From: Desulfurellales bacterium
GTDB taxonomy: Bacteria > Campylobacterota_A > Desulfurellia > Desulfurellales > Hippeaceae
NCBI GenBank assembly: GCA_027035575.1
Contig: JALVUQ010000040.1
Location: forward strand, 1 to 50,659
DNA: 50,659 bases
Direction of reading: 5' to 3'
In this document: positions 17,817-25,222 of the stretch, piece by piece
Position numbering within the stretch: position 1 is the stretch's first letter
Layout of the letters: every line of letters begins with the position of its first letter
Program-made: the position numbers and the translations under genes
Notes under the pieces: model-generated
Told to the model about the DNA's origin: nothing
What the model saw: the letters and a program-made list of their open reading frames with translations, nothing else
The model's database searches: none

Positions 17817-18359
17817 ATGAAAGACGAAGTTGATCTATTTGATAAAAGCCTGGCAATCGCGGAGGATTACGAAGAACAGCTTGCAAAAAGCCAAAGGAAG
17901 TCAGATGCTTTGATACTGAAAGACGAGTATGACCAGGTTGTGGGTTTCATATTGAAAGACGAACTGTTCGGTATTGATATTTTAAACGTCGAGGAGATAA
18001 TAAAACCGGTTGATTTTACATATGTTCCCAATACAAAGCCTTTTGTTATGGGCGTTATCAATTTAAGGGGCAAAATAATTCCCATAGTCGATTTGAGACT
18101 GAAATTCGGACTCGTTAAAAAACCGATAGATATAGAATCGAGAATCATAGTGGCACATATGGATGAATATACTGTGGGGTTTATAGTTGATAAGATTGAA
18201 AGGGTGTATTACATAGAAAAAAAGAGTATAGAACCCACTCCGCCGAACATTCCCCAAACTATTGAAAAGTATGTAAGAGGCGTCGGCAAGATGGACAATA
18301 AGATTATGACCCTGTTAAACATAGAAAGTCTGCTCAAAGAGGGCGGCGGATTAAATTAA
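17817..18359 (+). CDS. cheW: Chemotaxis coupling protein CheW
   Basis: This 180-residue protein has a helical N-terminal extension of about 40 residues followed by one CheW domain (VVGFILKDELFGIDILNVEE, VMGVINLRGKIIPIVDLRLK). CheW links chemoreceptors to the CheA P5 domain in the polar array. The ATG at 17817 is preferred over the GTG at 17811, because AGAGGTG at 17805-17811 is then a properly spaced ribosome-binding site. It lies in the chemotaxis operon between cheA and cheV. Confidence 0.93.
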   Translation: MKDEVDLFDKSLAIAEDYEEQLAKSQRKSDALILKDEYDQVVGFILKDELFGIDILNVEEIIKPVDFTYVPNTKPFVMGVINLRGKIIPIVDLRLKFGLVKKPIDIESRIIVAHMDEYTVGFIVDKIERVYYIEKKSIEPTPPNIPQTIEKYVRGVGKMDNKIMTLLNIESLLKEGGGLN

Positions 18360-18373
18360 ACAAGGGGTGTTGT

Positions 18374-19315
18374 ATGGAAGACAAGATTGATATATTACAG
18401 GTCGGCACAAACCAGATGGAGCTTGTTGATTTCAGGATGTACGAACACAAGCCCGACGGTACGATATACGAAGGAATATACGGAATAAATATTGCCAAAG
18501 TTAAAGAGATTATAAAGTATCCGAACGTTATAAAGATACCATCCAAAGAGTCTCTTCTTGAGGGAATTTACAATCTAAGGGGAGAGGTTATACCTATTGT
18601 CAGTTTGGCAAAGTGGTTAAATATCAACGAACCTTCGGACATAACAACAAGAAAGGTTATCATTACACTTTTTAATAATATTACCGTAGGATTCATAGTT
18701 CATGATGCCAAAAGAATAAGAAGGGTTTCCTGGAGGTTTGTCAAGCCGCCGAGTGAGGTCTTGAAACACCAATACGGTAATAAAATTGTCGGAACGATAA
18801 ATCTGGACGAAGAACACGTTATGCTTATTCTGGATTTTGAGAGCATCTGTGAAGAGCTTGGAATTTTCTCGGAAGAGGATATAAAGAGAATTGAACGAGT
18901 TGCAATAGAGGCAGGTAAAGAGAAGAAAAAAGCAAAGATTCTTATAGCCGACGACTCGTCAACGGCAAGAAAGATAATTAAAAAAGCCGTGGCTCCTTTG
19001 GCAGAGGATATAATAGAAACAACAGACGGGCAGGAGGCTTGGGATATGCTGAACAAGCTTTATGAAAACTCAAACGGAGATATAAAAAATTTTGTTGATA
19101 TAGTTATAACGGATGTTGAAATGCCCAATATGGACGGTTACAGACTAACGAAACTGATAAAGGAAGACGAGAGATTTAAGAACCTTCCTGTTGTTATGAA
19201 TACATCCCTTTCGGGAAATGCCAACCTTCAGAAAGCCAAAGATGTGGGGGTTGACGATTTCTGCACTAAATTTATAGCCGATGAGTTTACAAGGGCTGTG
19301 GCTAAAAATATATAA
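18374..19315 (+). CDS. cheV: CheV: CheW-receiver fusion chemotaxis adaptor
   Basis: This 313-residue protein has a CheW-like domain at about 10-165 (IPSKESLLEGIYNLRGEVIP) and a receiver domain at about 185-313 (ILIADDSSTARKII, IVITDVEMPNMDGYRLTK). The phospho-acceptor Asp lies in ITDVEMP. The conserved Lys is kept (CTKFIADEF), though the usual following Pro is Phe. CheV proteins couple receptors to CheA and can adapt or drain phosphate from the kinase. Preceded by AAGGGG, 14 bp after cheW. Confidence 0.93.
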   Translation: MEDKIDILQVGTNQMELVDFRMYEHKPDGTIYEGIYGINIAKVKEIIKYPNVIKIPSKESLLEGIYNLRGEVIPIVSLAKWLNINEPSDITTRKVIITLFNNITVGFIVHDAKRIRRVSWRFVKPPSEVLKHQYGNKIVGTINLDEEHVMLILDFESICEELGIFSEEDIKRIERVAIEAGKEKKKAKILIADDSSTARKIIKKAVAPLAEDIIETTDGQEAWDMLNKLYENSNGDIKNFVDIVITDVEMPNMDGYRLTKLIKEDERFKNLPVVMNTSLSGNANLQKAKDVGVDDFCTKFIADEFTRAVAKNI

Positions 19316-19327
19316 GGAGCGTAAGAT

Positions 19328-19804
19328 ATGGCGAAACTAAGCGTTGAATGGATAAATCCGTTTATTGAAGCAGCAGAGGAAATTATGGATACTGTGGCTA
19401 TGTTGAAATTAAAAAGAGGGAAACTTGAGCTGCGGGAAAACAGCACCGTTGCTTACGATGTAAGCGGTATAATAGGCATAACCGGTGAAGCCGTCGGTTC
19501 AATTGCACTGTCTTTTCCAAAAAAAACGGCAATTGCTGCCGTCAGCAATTTCATAGGAGAAGAGGTGTTGGGGATAGACAGCGACACAACCGATGCCATA
19601 GGAGAGTTGACAAATATGGTAGCAGGACGTGCAAAAAAGATATTCTCAGAGCGCAATGTCAAACTTAAAATATCCACACCAAATGTTGTTGTGGGAAAGA
19701 ATCACACCATAGTTTCGCCAAAAGGAACGCCCAGCATTGTTATACCTTTTGAATCCGATGCTGGAGAGCTGGCTATACAGGTAGCTTTAAAGCCGGCAGT
19801 ATAA
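19328..19804 (+). CDS. cheX: CheX-family CheY-P phosphatase
   Basis: This 158-residue protein is of the CheC/CheX/FliY class. The single active-site motif ExxN is present as Glu93 and Asn96 in IGELTNMVAGRAKK; one such motif per chain and this length indicate CheX rather than CheC. CheX hydrolyses CheY-P as a dimer. It sits 12 bp after cheV with AGGAG upstream, and is followed by a second, unrelated candidate phosphatase (CheZ-like). Confidence 0.87.
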   Translation: MAKLSVEWINPFIEAAEEIMDTVAMLKLKRGKLELRENSTVAYDVSGIIGITGEAVGSIALSFPKKTAIAAVSNFIGEEVLGIDSDTTDAIGELTNMVAGRAKKIFSERNVKLKISTPNVVVGKNHTIVSPKGTPSIVIPFESDAGELAIQVALKPAV

Positions 19805-19819
19805 TAAGGAGGATGGTTT

Positions 19820-20545
19820 ATGTCGCAGAGTGATATAGATAGCCTTATTGAGGAGTTTGGCAAAGCCGAAAAAGGCAGCATAGAAGATATAATAGACGAA
19901 TTTACTCAGGAAAGCTCTAAAGAGGAGTTGTCGAGAAAAGATAGTAAAGAAAATGAACAAACAAACTTGAAAGATGACGGTAACGGTTTGAGCCAGGAAA
20001 AGATTGAGGGGGTTCGTTTGCCGGAAAACGAGCATAGAGTTATAGATAAATTGGATGAGATAAATAAAGAGAGCGAAGAAAAGGTTAATAAACTTTTTGA
20101 ATATCTTGAAACAATAACCGACGAGTTAGATAAAACCGAGAAATTGATAAAAGAGATAAAACCGTATATGGAAAAGCATAAGGAATTTATGGATTTCTTT
20201 GTGGAGCATTTCCCGAAAACAGTTGTTAAAAATAATTATGAATATTTCAAAAATATAATCGATATTACAAAAGATATAGAAAATAGCGTTTCCGTTATCA
20301 GAAATAACGTGTTTGACGCTATGGATACGCTGCAATTTCAGGATATAACAAGACAAAAAATAGAAAGAGTTATAAGCGTGATTAAGGCTCTGCACGACTA
20401 TTTGAATATGTGGTTTGATTCGTCCTACGACGATAAGCCGAGGGCACGTGTGGCTCACACGATTGTAGATGAAAAAGAGAAGGATAAAATCGACCAAGAT
20501 GTTGAAGATATAATAAAACAAATGCAAGAAAAAGGAGAGATTTAG
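19820..20545 (+). CDS. cheZ: CheZ-like chemotaxis phosphatase with docking-like peptides at both ends
   Basis: This 241-residue, highly charged helical protein has, at about 85-195, a long four-helix-type segment with the CheZ signature LQFQDITRQKIERVI. Asp175 and Gln179 match E. coli CheZ Asp143/Gln147 in spacing. The N-terminus MSQSDIDSLIEEFG looks like the CheY-P-binding peptide of FliM/FliN (consensus around EIDALL). The extreme C-terminus DQDVEDIIKQM resembles the C-terminal CheY-binding helix of E. coli CheZ. The residues between are Ser/Lys/Glu-rich and probably disordered. It sits 15 bp after cheX and directly before cheY, which supports a role in CheY-P turnover. Family assignment is by motif, since CheZ proteins outside Proteobacteria diverge strongly. 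Confidence 0.78.
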   Translation: MSQSDIDSLIEEFGKAEKGSIEDIIDEFTQESSKEELSRKDSKENEQTNLKDDGNGLSQEKIEGVRLPENEHRVIDKLDEINKESEEKVNKLFEYLETITDELDKTEKLIKEIKPYMEKHKEFMDFFVEHFPKTVVKNNYEYFKNIIDITKDIENSVSVIRNNVFDAMDTLQFQDITRQKIERVISVIKALHDYLNMWFDSSYDDKPRARVAHTIVDEKEKDKIDQDVEDIIKQMQEKGEI

Positions 20546-20546
20546 G

Positions 20547-20921
20547 ATGAAAATAATAACTGTTGACGATTCCTCCACTATGAGAAGGATTATAAAAAAT
20601 ACACTCAAAAGAATAGGTTACGGAGATGAAATCTTAGAAGCCGGAGACGGGAAAGAGGCTTTGGATGTTTTGGCAAACAACAGCGTTGATTTGATAATAA
20701 CAGATTGGAATATGCCGGTTATGGACGGATTGACCTTTGTTAAACATATCAGGGCAGACAGTAAGTTTGATGATACTCCAATCATTATGGTTACGACAGA
20801 AGCTGCAAAAGAGGATATAATAACGGCATTAAAAGCCGGTGTTAACAATTATATAGTAAAGCCGTTTACGCCGGATGTTTTGAAAGATAAGATAGATACG
20901 GTTCTCGGCAAGAAAGATTAG
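20547..20921 (+). CDS. cheY: Chemotaxis response regulator CheY
   Basis: This 124-residue single receiver domain has all catalytic residues: the acidic pair in ITVDDSSTMRRII, phospho-acceptor Asp in IITDWNMPVMDG, Thr in MVTTEA and Lys in YIVKPFTPDVL. CheY-P binds FliM at the flagellar switch to control rotation. It starts 2 bp after the CheZ-like gene, and its stop directly precedes the GTG of the ABC ATPase gene. Confidence 0.96.
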   Translation: MKIITVDDSSTMRRIIKNTLKRIGYGDEILEAGDGKEALDVLANNSVDLIITDWNMPVMDGLTFVKHIRADSKFDDTPIIMVTTEAAKEDIITALKAGVNNYIVKPFTPDVLKDKIDTVLGKKD

Positions 20922-21776
20922 GTGATAGAGCTAAAATCCGTTTATAAGAAATACAAGATAAAGGGATTTTTTTCAAAAGACGAGATTTATGCCCTGAAAA
21001 ATATCGATATAACAATAGAAAACGGAAAGCATATAGGCATAATAGGAGAATCCGGCGCAGGGAAAACCACACTTGGCAAAATTTTAAGTCTTATAGAGAT
21101 GCCTACCTCCGGCTTTGTTTTGTTTGACAATAAAGCGGTTACAAAAAATAATATAAAAGAATTTAGAAAAAAAATCGGTGCTGTTTTTCAAGACCCGAGC
21201 ACGTCGTTAGACCCGAGGTTTACGGCTATGGCAACTCTTAAAGAGGCTAAGCCGTATGTAAACAGCATTTACGAGATGTGTGAGAGGGTAAATATAAAAA
21301 AAGAGCTCTTAAGTAAGTATCCGAATCAATTGAGCGGCGGAGAACAGCAGCGTATAGCGATAGCGAGAGCTCTTTTGCCAAACCCAGAATACCTGTTGTT
21401 AGACGAAGCCACAAGCGCTTTAGATATGTCAACGCAGGCAAAAATAATAAATTTGTTGTGCGATATAAACAGAGATAAAAGATATACCTACATATTTATT
21501 TCTCACGACTTAAAGCTTGCAAATTTTATATCGGATAAGATTTATGTTCTCTACGGCGGTGAGGTTGTTGAAGTTTACGATAAGGCAAATGACGAACCGC
21601 TGCATCCATACACCCTTTCTTTGTTAAAAGATGCCAAAACGATAGAAAAAGAGAATAGTGAGGGCTGCTTTTTTTACGATGTATGCAAAAAGCGCAAAAA
21701 GATATGTAAAACCGACAAACCCTCTTTTAAACAAAGAAATTCTCACCATAAATTAAAGTGTTTTTTATATGATTGA
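20922..21776 (+). CDS. dppF: Oligopeptide ABC transporter ATPase, DppF/OppF type
   Basis: This 284-residue ATPase has Walker A GESGAGKTTLGK, a Q-loop FQDPSTSLDPR, the ABC signature LSGGEQQRIAIARAL, Walker B YLLLDEATSALD and switch His in ISHDLKLA. FQDPxxSLxPR and the C-terminal cysteine cluster (GCFFYDVCKKRKKIC) are hallmarks of Opp/Dpp ATPases. It would energise a peptide importer, probably the one containing the permease at 8579. No second ATPase (DppD), second permease or binding protein is visible in this window. The GTG at 20922 follows the cheY stop immediately. It overlaps rlmN by 8 bp. Confidence 0.87.
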   Translation: MIELKSVYKKYKIKGFFSKDEIYALKNIDITIENGKHIGIIGESGAGKTTLGKILSLIEMPTSGFVLFDNKAVTKNNIKEFRKKIGAVFQDPSTSLDPRFTAMATLKEAKPYVNSIYEMCERVNIKKELLSKYPNQLSGGEQQRIAIARALLPNPEYLLLDEATSALDMSTQAKIINLLCDINRDKRYTYIFISHDLKLANFISDKIYVLYGGEVVEVYDKANDEPLHPYTLSLLKDAKTIEKENSEGCFFYDVCKKRKKICKTDKPSFKQRNSHHKLKCFLYD

Positions 21777-22794
21777 CATTCTGTCTTTAACAAAAGATGA
21801 GCTTGGTGACATATTGGCGGAATACGGACTTGAAGATTATAGAAAAAGCCAGATTTTTTCTTTTGTTTACAAGCATTATGTTGACGATATAGACAAAATA
21901 ACAACCTTGAAAAAAGATGTTAGGAATTTGTTAAAGAACAGATTCTTCATCTCATCCGGAAGGTGCGCTAAAACAACCTATGCTGAAGACGGAACGGTTA
22001 AATATCTGCTTGAGCTGCAGGATTCAAATAAAATAGAGAGTGTTTTCATACCAATGAAGAACGACAGGAATACAATATGCGTATCTACCCAGGTAGGTTG
22101 CAGAATGGGCTGTAGGTTTTGTGCAACCGGGAAAATGGGTTTGATTAGGAATCTTGATACATCTGAGATTGTGCTTCAGGTTAGATACATTATGAAAAAA
22201 CACTCTTTAAAAAACACCAATGTTGTGTATATGGGAATGGGTGAGCCCCTTGACAATTACGAAAATGTTGTAAAATCCGTTAAGATATTGATTGATGAAG
22301 ACGGAATAAACATATCAAAAAGAAGAATAACTCTTTCCACCTGCGGCATAACACCCGCCATAGAAAAGCTAAAAAAGGACTTACCCTATATCAATATGGC
22401 TCTTTCTTTACACTCCGCAACGGATGAAAAGAGGAGCTACCTTATGCCTGTTAACAGAAAATACCCATTAAAAGAGGTTATGGAGAGTTTAAAAACGTTC
22501 CCTATGCCGAGAAGAAAAAGGATAACCTTTGAGTATGTGATGATAGATGATGTCAATGATACCAATGAGGATAGAAAAGCCCTCTTGAGATTGTTATCAA
22601 CCTACAAAAGCAAGCTGAATATTATACCACTCAATAAACATAACCTTATGAACAGCAACCTAAACCCGACTCCAAACGAAAAAATAGAGGAGTTTGCCGA
22701 GTATTTGAGAAGTAAAGGGATGTTTGTGACCGTTAGAAACTCAAAAGGTTCTTCAATTAAGGCTGCCTGCGGTATGCTTGCAACTAAAGTTTAA
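21769..22794 (+). CDS. rlmN: 23S rRNA (adenine2503-C2)/tRNA methyltransferase RlmN
   Basis: This 341-residue radical SAM enzyme has the 4Fe-4S cluster cysteines in CRMGCRFCATGKMG (Cys111, Cys115, Cys118). A second essential Cys near 334 (KAACGMLATKV) serves as the general base/resolving residue. MGMGEPLDNYENV and LSLHSATDEKRS are RlmN landmarks. It methylates C2 of A2503 in 23S rRNA and A37 of some tRNAs. Its end overlaps the convergent ruvC by 11 bp, so no terminator separates the two. Confidence 0.95.
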   Translation: MIDILSLTKDELGDILAEYGLEDYRKSQIFSFVYKHYVDDIDKITTLKKDVRNLLKNRFFISSGRCAKTTYAEDGTVKYLLELQDSNKIESVFIPMKNDRNTICVSTQVGCRMGCRFCATGKMGLIRNLDTSEIVLQVRYIMKKHSLKNTNVVYMGMGEPLDNYENVVKSVKILIDEDGINISKRRITLSTCGITPAIEKLKKDLPYINMALSLHSATDEKRSYLMPVNRKYPLKEVMESLKTFPMPRRKRITFEYVMIDDVNDTNEDRKALLRLLSTYKSKLNIIPLNKHNLMNSNLNPTPNEKIEEFAEYLRSKGMFVTVRNSKGSSIKAACGMLATKV

Positions 22795-23248
22795 GCGTGT
22801 ATATATGTGTCAAGGCGACTCCGAGCGCATCCGAGACATCGAGAGGTTGGTTTGTCAGGTCTATTTTCAATGTTTTTTCCACTATAAACTTTATCTGTTC
22901 TTTTGTTGCGGCTCCATATCCGCAGACAGCTTGCTTTACCTGCCTCGGCAGATATTGATATATGCCTATATTTTTTTCTTTTGAGGCTATAATAACAGCG
23001 GCTCTTACTTCGCTTAACAGCATAGACGATTGTATATTAACCGAATAAAAGGAGTCTTCAACAGCCACGTTTTCAACGTTGTTATTTTCTATAATCTTCT
23101 TAACGTATAAAAAAATTTTATAGATTTTATCCTCTTTTGATAGGCTTTTCTTTAGTTTGATATAGTCATATTCAACATCTTTGGTTTTGGTGTCTATAAG
23201 ACCGCAGGCTGTAATTGAACTACCCGGGTCTATGCCTAAGATAAGCAT
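22784..23248 (-). CDS. ruvC: Holliday junction resolvase RuvC
   Basis: This 154-residue nuclease has all four catalytic carboxylates at the positions found in E. coli RuvC: Asp7 (LGIDPGS), Glu64 (VAVEDSFYS), Asp137 and Asp140 (LDVSDALGVALTH). RuvC cuts Holliday junctions with RuvAB, which are not in this window. The start lies 29 bp inside the end of the upstream LysM gene on the same strand, implying translational coupling. No Shine-Dalgarno is visible. Confidence 0.95.
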   Translation of the reverse strand: MLILGIDPGSSITACGLIDTKTKDVEYDYIKLKKSLSKEDKIYKIFLYVKKIIENNNVENVAVEDSFYSVNIQSSMLLSEVRAAVIIASKEKNIGIYQYLPRQVKQAVCGYGAATKEQIKFIVEKTLKIDLTNQPLDVSDALGVALTHIYTLKL

Positions 23249-24815
23249 ATTTGTTGTTTATTCTGAAAACTCTTTTGACAGCTACAAGCCTTTTAAGATA
23301 GTATCGTGTAAGCCTCGATATTTTTATGCCGCTCCTTCTTCCGGCAGCGTGTATAAATCGGTTGTTTCCTATATAAATCCCTACGTGTGTAACTCTCGCA
23401 TAGCTCAATGTGTGGAAAAACAGTAAATCACCAACCTGTATTCTGCTTAGAGGCACAAAGACACCGACAGTTCTATATTGTTCCTCAGCCGTTCTCGGAA
23501 TCTTCATTCTGATAAAGCGTTCGTAAATCTTTTGAACAAATGCCGAACAGTCTATTCCATGCAGCAAACTGTCTCCGCCGAAGCGGTAAGGTCTTCCTAT
23601 AAAACGCTCGGCATAGTGGATAAGAGCCTTTCTTCTTTCTCTAAGCAGTGAATATTCAAGCTCCAGTTTGCTTTTATTAACCATATTTTTGTTGGGGACA
23701 AAGATATATCTCCCCGCCATTAGGGTATTTGAGCCCAGATTGTTTAACATTTTAATAACATAGACTTTCGTGTTGAATTTTTTGGCTATTTTATAGAGCG
23801 TGTCACCTCTTCTTATTTTATACGGTGTTGAATAGACGAGGTATCTCGGTGGTATGTACAGGTTTTCTTTTTTTGATAACATAATCTTTTGTGTCAGCTC
23901 TCCGGGGATGACAATCAAATCCCCCGGTTTTATAAATCTGCTTTTATTAGGATTAAGCTCCATTAAACGTTTTAAAGTTAAGCCGAATCTTCTGGCAATT
24001 GAGCTAAGCGTATCGCCACTTCTGACTATGTAGTATCCGTCTCCGATTGTACCGGGCTTTAAAGAGTGGTTTTTCTTAATCAAAGCAGCTTTCAATTTTT
24101 TGCAGGAAAGCGAATTGTTTTGCCGTACTATGTTTTGTTTTTTCGGTTTTTTTTGTGTTTTGACAGCGCTTTGTACTGCTGCAACCTTAACTTGCTTGTT
24201 TGAAGCTGTTTTTTGTCTTGCCTGCGGCAGCTTTATTTCGTTATCCGGTCTTATTTTAGACCAGTCTATGTCCGGGTTTAGTTTTTGTATTTCCTCTATG
24301 CTGACATTAAGTTTTTTTGCTATCTTTATCAAAGAGTCGTTTTTCCTGACAACATAAACGTTCTTGGGATGTTGTTTTTCCTCTTTCTTAACTGTAACGA
24401 CCGTGTTGTTTGTTAGAGGAATCTTTATTTTATCGCCCGGTCTTATTTTAAGCCAGTGTATTTTCGGGTTGTATTTTTTTATCAAAGCCGGTTTAATTTT
24501 TAGCTTTTTTGATATTTTTATCAAAGAATCGCCGGACTTAACTATATATATGTTTTTATCGGTACTTTCTTTGAGCGGCTTTTGACGGGCTTTTTTTACA
24601 GAAGGTATTTTTATTTTTTCACCGGGTCTAATCTTCAGCCACTTTGTATGAGGATTTAATCTCTTTATCTGGTAAGGCTTAAATCCGAGCTTTTTTGAAA
24701 TTCCGATTAAAGAATCGCCCGATTTAACGGTATATATATTTGCATACGAACTGTTCGCGAATACAAATATTAAAGATATTATTGCAAAACCAAAAATGAC
24801 CCTCGACCAACGCAT
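23220..24815 (-). CDS. Secreted peptidoglycan hydrolase: five LysM repeats plus NlpC/P60
   Basis: This 531-residue protein has a signal peptide (MRWSRVIFGFAIISLIFVFA, cleaved near NSSYA). Five LysM modules begin IYTVKSGDSL, IYIVKSGDSL, VYVVRKNDSL, YYIVRSGDTL and PYKIRRGDTL. A C-terminal NlpC/P60 cysteine peptidase follows, with the nucleophile in GIDCSAFVQ and histidines in VTHVGIYIG and FIHAAG. It should bind peptidoglycan in the periplasm and cleave stem peptides, as separation or remodelling endopeptidases do. LysM modules 1-3 and their Lys/Pro-rich spacers are alike, suggesting duplication. The initiation codon sits about 5 nt past a -10 hexamer, so the mRNA may be leaderless. Confidence 0.92.
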   Translation of the reverse strand: MRWSRVIFGFAIISLIFVFANSSYANIYTVKSGDSLIGISKKLGFKPYQIKRLNPHTKWLKIRPGEKIKIPSVKKARQKPLKESTDKNIYIVKSGDSLIKISKKLKIKPALIKKYNPKIHWLKIRPGDKIKIPLTNNTVVTVKKEEKQHPKNVYVVRKNDSLIKIAKKLNVSIEEIQKLNPDIDWSKIRPDNEIKLPQARQKTASNKQVKVAAVQSAVKTQKKPKKQNIVRQNNSLSCKKLKAALIKKNHSLKPGTIGDGYYIVRSGDTLSSIARRFGLTLKRLMELNPNKSRFIKPGDLIVIPGELTQKIMLSKKENLYIPPRYLVYSTPYKIRRGDTLYKIAKKFNTKVYVIKMLNNLGSNTLMAGRYIFVPNKNMVNKSKLELEYSLLRERRKALIHYAERFIGRPYRFGGDSLLHGIDCSAFVQKIYERFIRMKIPRTAEEQYRTVGVFVPLSRIQVGDLLFFHTLSYARVTHVGIYIGNNRFIHAAGRRSGIKISRLTRYYLKRLVAVKRVFRINNKYAYLRHRPG

Positions 24816-24820
24816 ACTTT

Positions 24821-24849
24821 TTTATATCAAAGAAACTGTTATTTTTCAA
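24821..24849 (-). promoter_or_regulatory. Sigma-70 promoter of the LysM/P60 gene
   Basis: On the minus strand, TTGAAA (24849-24844), a 17-bp spacer and TATAAA (24826-24821). The -10 ends only 5 nt before the ATG at 24815, so the predicted transcript starts at or within the start codon. Confidence 0.6.
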
Positions 24850-24867
24850 GAGTTGAATCAGGCTTAA

Positions 24868-24896
24868 TTGATTTTTTTCAAAGCTTTCTGTATGAT
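24868..24896 (+). promoter_or_regulatory. Sigma-70 promoter of the unknown gene/Lon-like operon
   Basis: TTGATT at 24868-24873, a 17-bp spacer and TATGAT at 24891-24896. It lies about 30 bp upstream of the ATG at 24926 and is arranged back-to-back with the LysM promoter. Confidence 0.7.
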
Positions 24897-24925
24897 GTGC
24901 TTAGAATTGTTAAAGGGGTGTGGTT

Positions 24926-25222
24926 ATGTACTCGATAGACGTTATCATAGAAAAAAAAGAGAAATGGACATTCAAGAATTTGCTTTCCAAAAGAAAGGTG
25001 AAATATATTGAGTGGTTTATAGAATTTGACTCTGAAAACTCAATAATTTCATTTGAGATAGAAAGTGAGGAGTGCCTTGGTGATGTTTGCGATTTTTTAA
25101 AGGAAAAATCTCCACGCTCAAGATTGATACTACCCAACGGAACCAGCGTTAAACCTTCAAAAAAGAGCGTTAAAGAGATATATTCGGAATTTATGTCCAA
25201 GATTCATTACAAGGAGAAGTAG
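24926..25222 (+). CDS. Small protein of unknown function, coupled to a Lon-like protease
   Basis: This 98-residue soluble protein belongs to no family I recognise. It is rich in charged residues, with beta-strand-like segments (YIEWFIEFDS, SIISFEIES) and a helical C-terminus (KEIYSEFMSKIHYKEK). The ATG at 24926 is favoured over the GTG at 24920, because AAAGGGG at 24912-24918 is then well placed. Its stop directly precedes the ATG of the Lon-like gene, so the two are translationally coupled. An adaptor or regulator of that protease is possible, but only position supports it. Confidence 0.65.
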   Translation: MYSIDVIIEKKEKWTFKNLLSKRKVKYIEWFIEFDSENSIISFEIESEECLGDVCDFLKEKSPRSRLILPNGTSVKPSKKSVKEIYSEFMSKIHYKEK

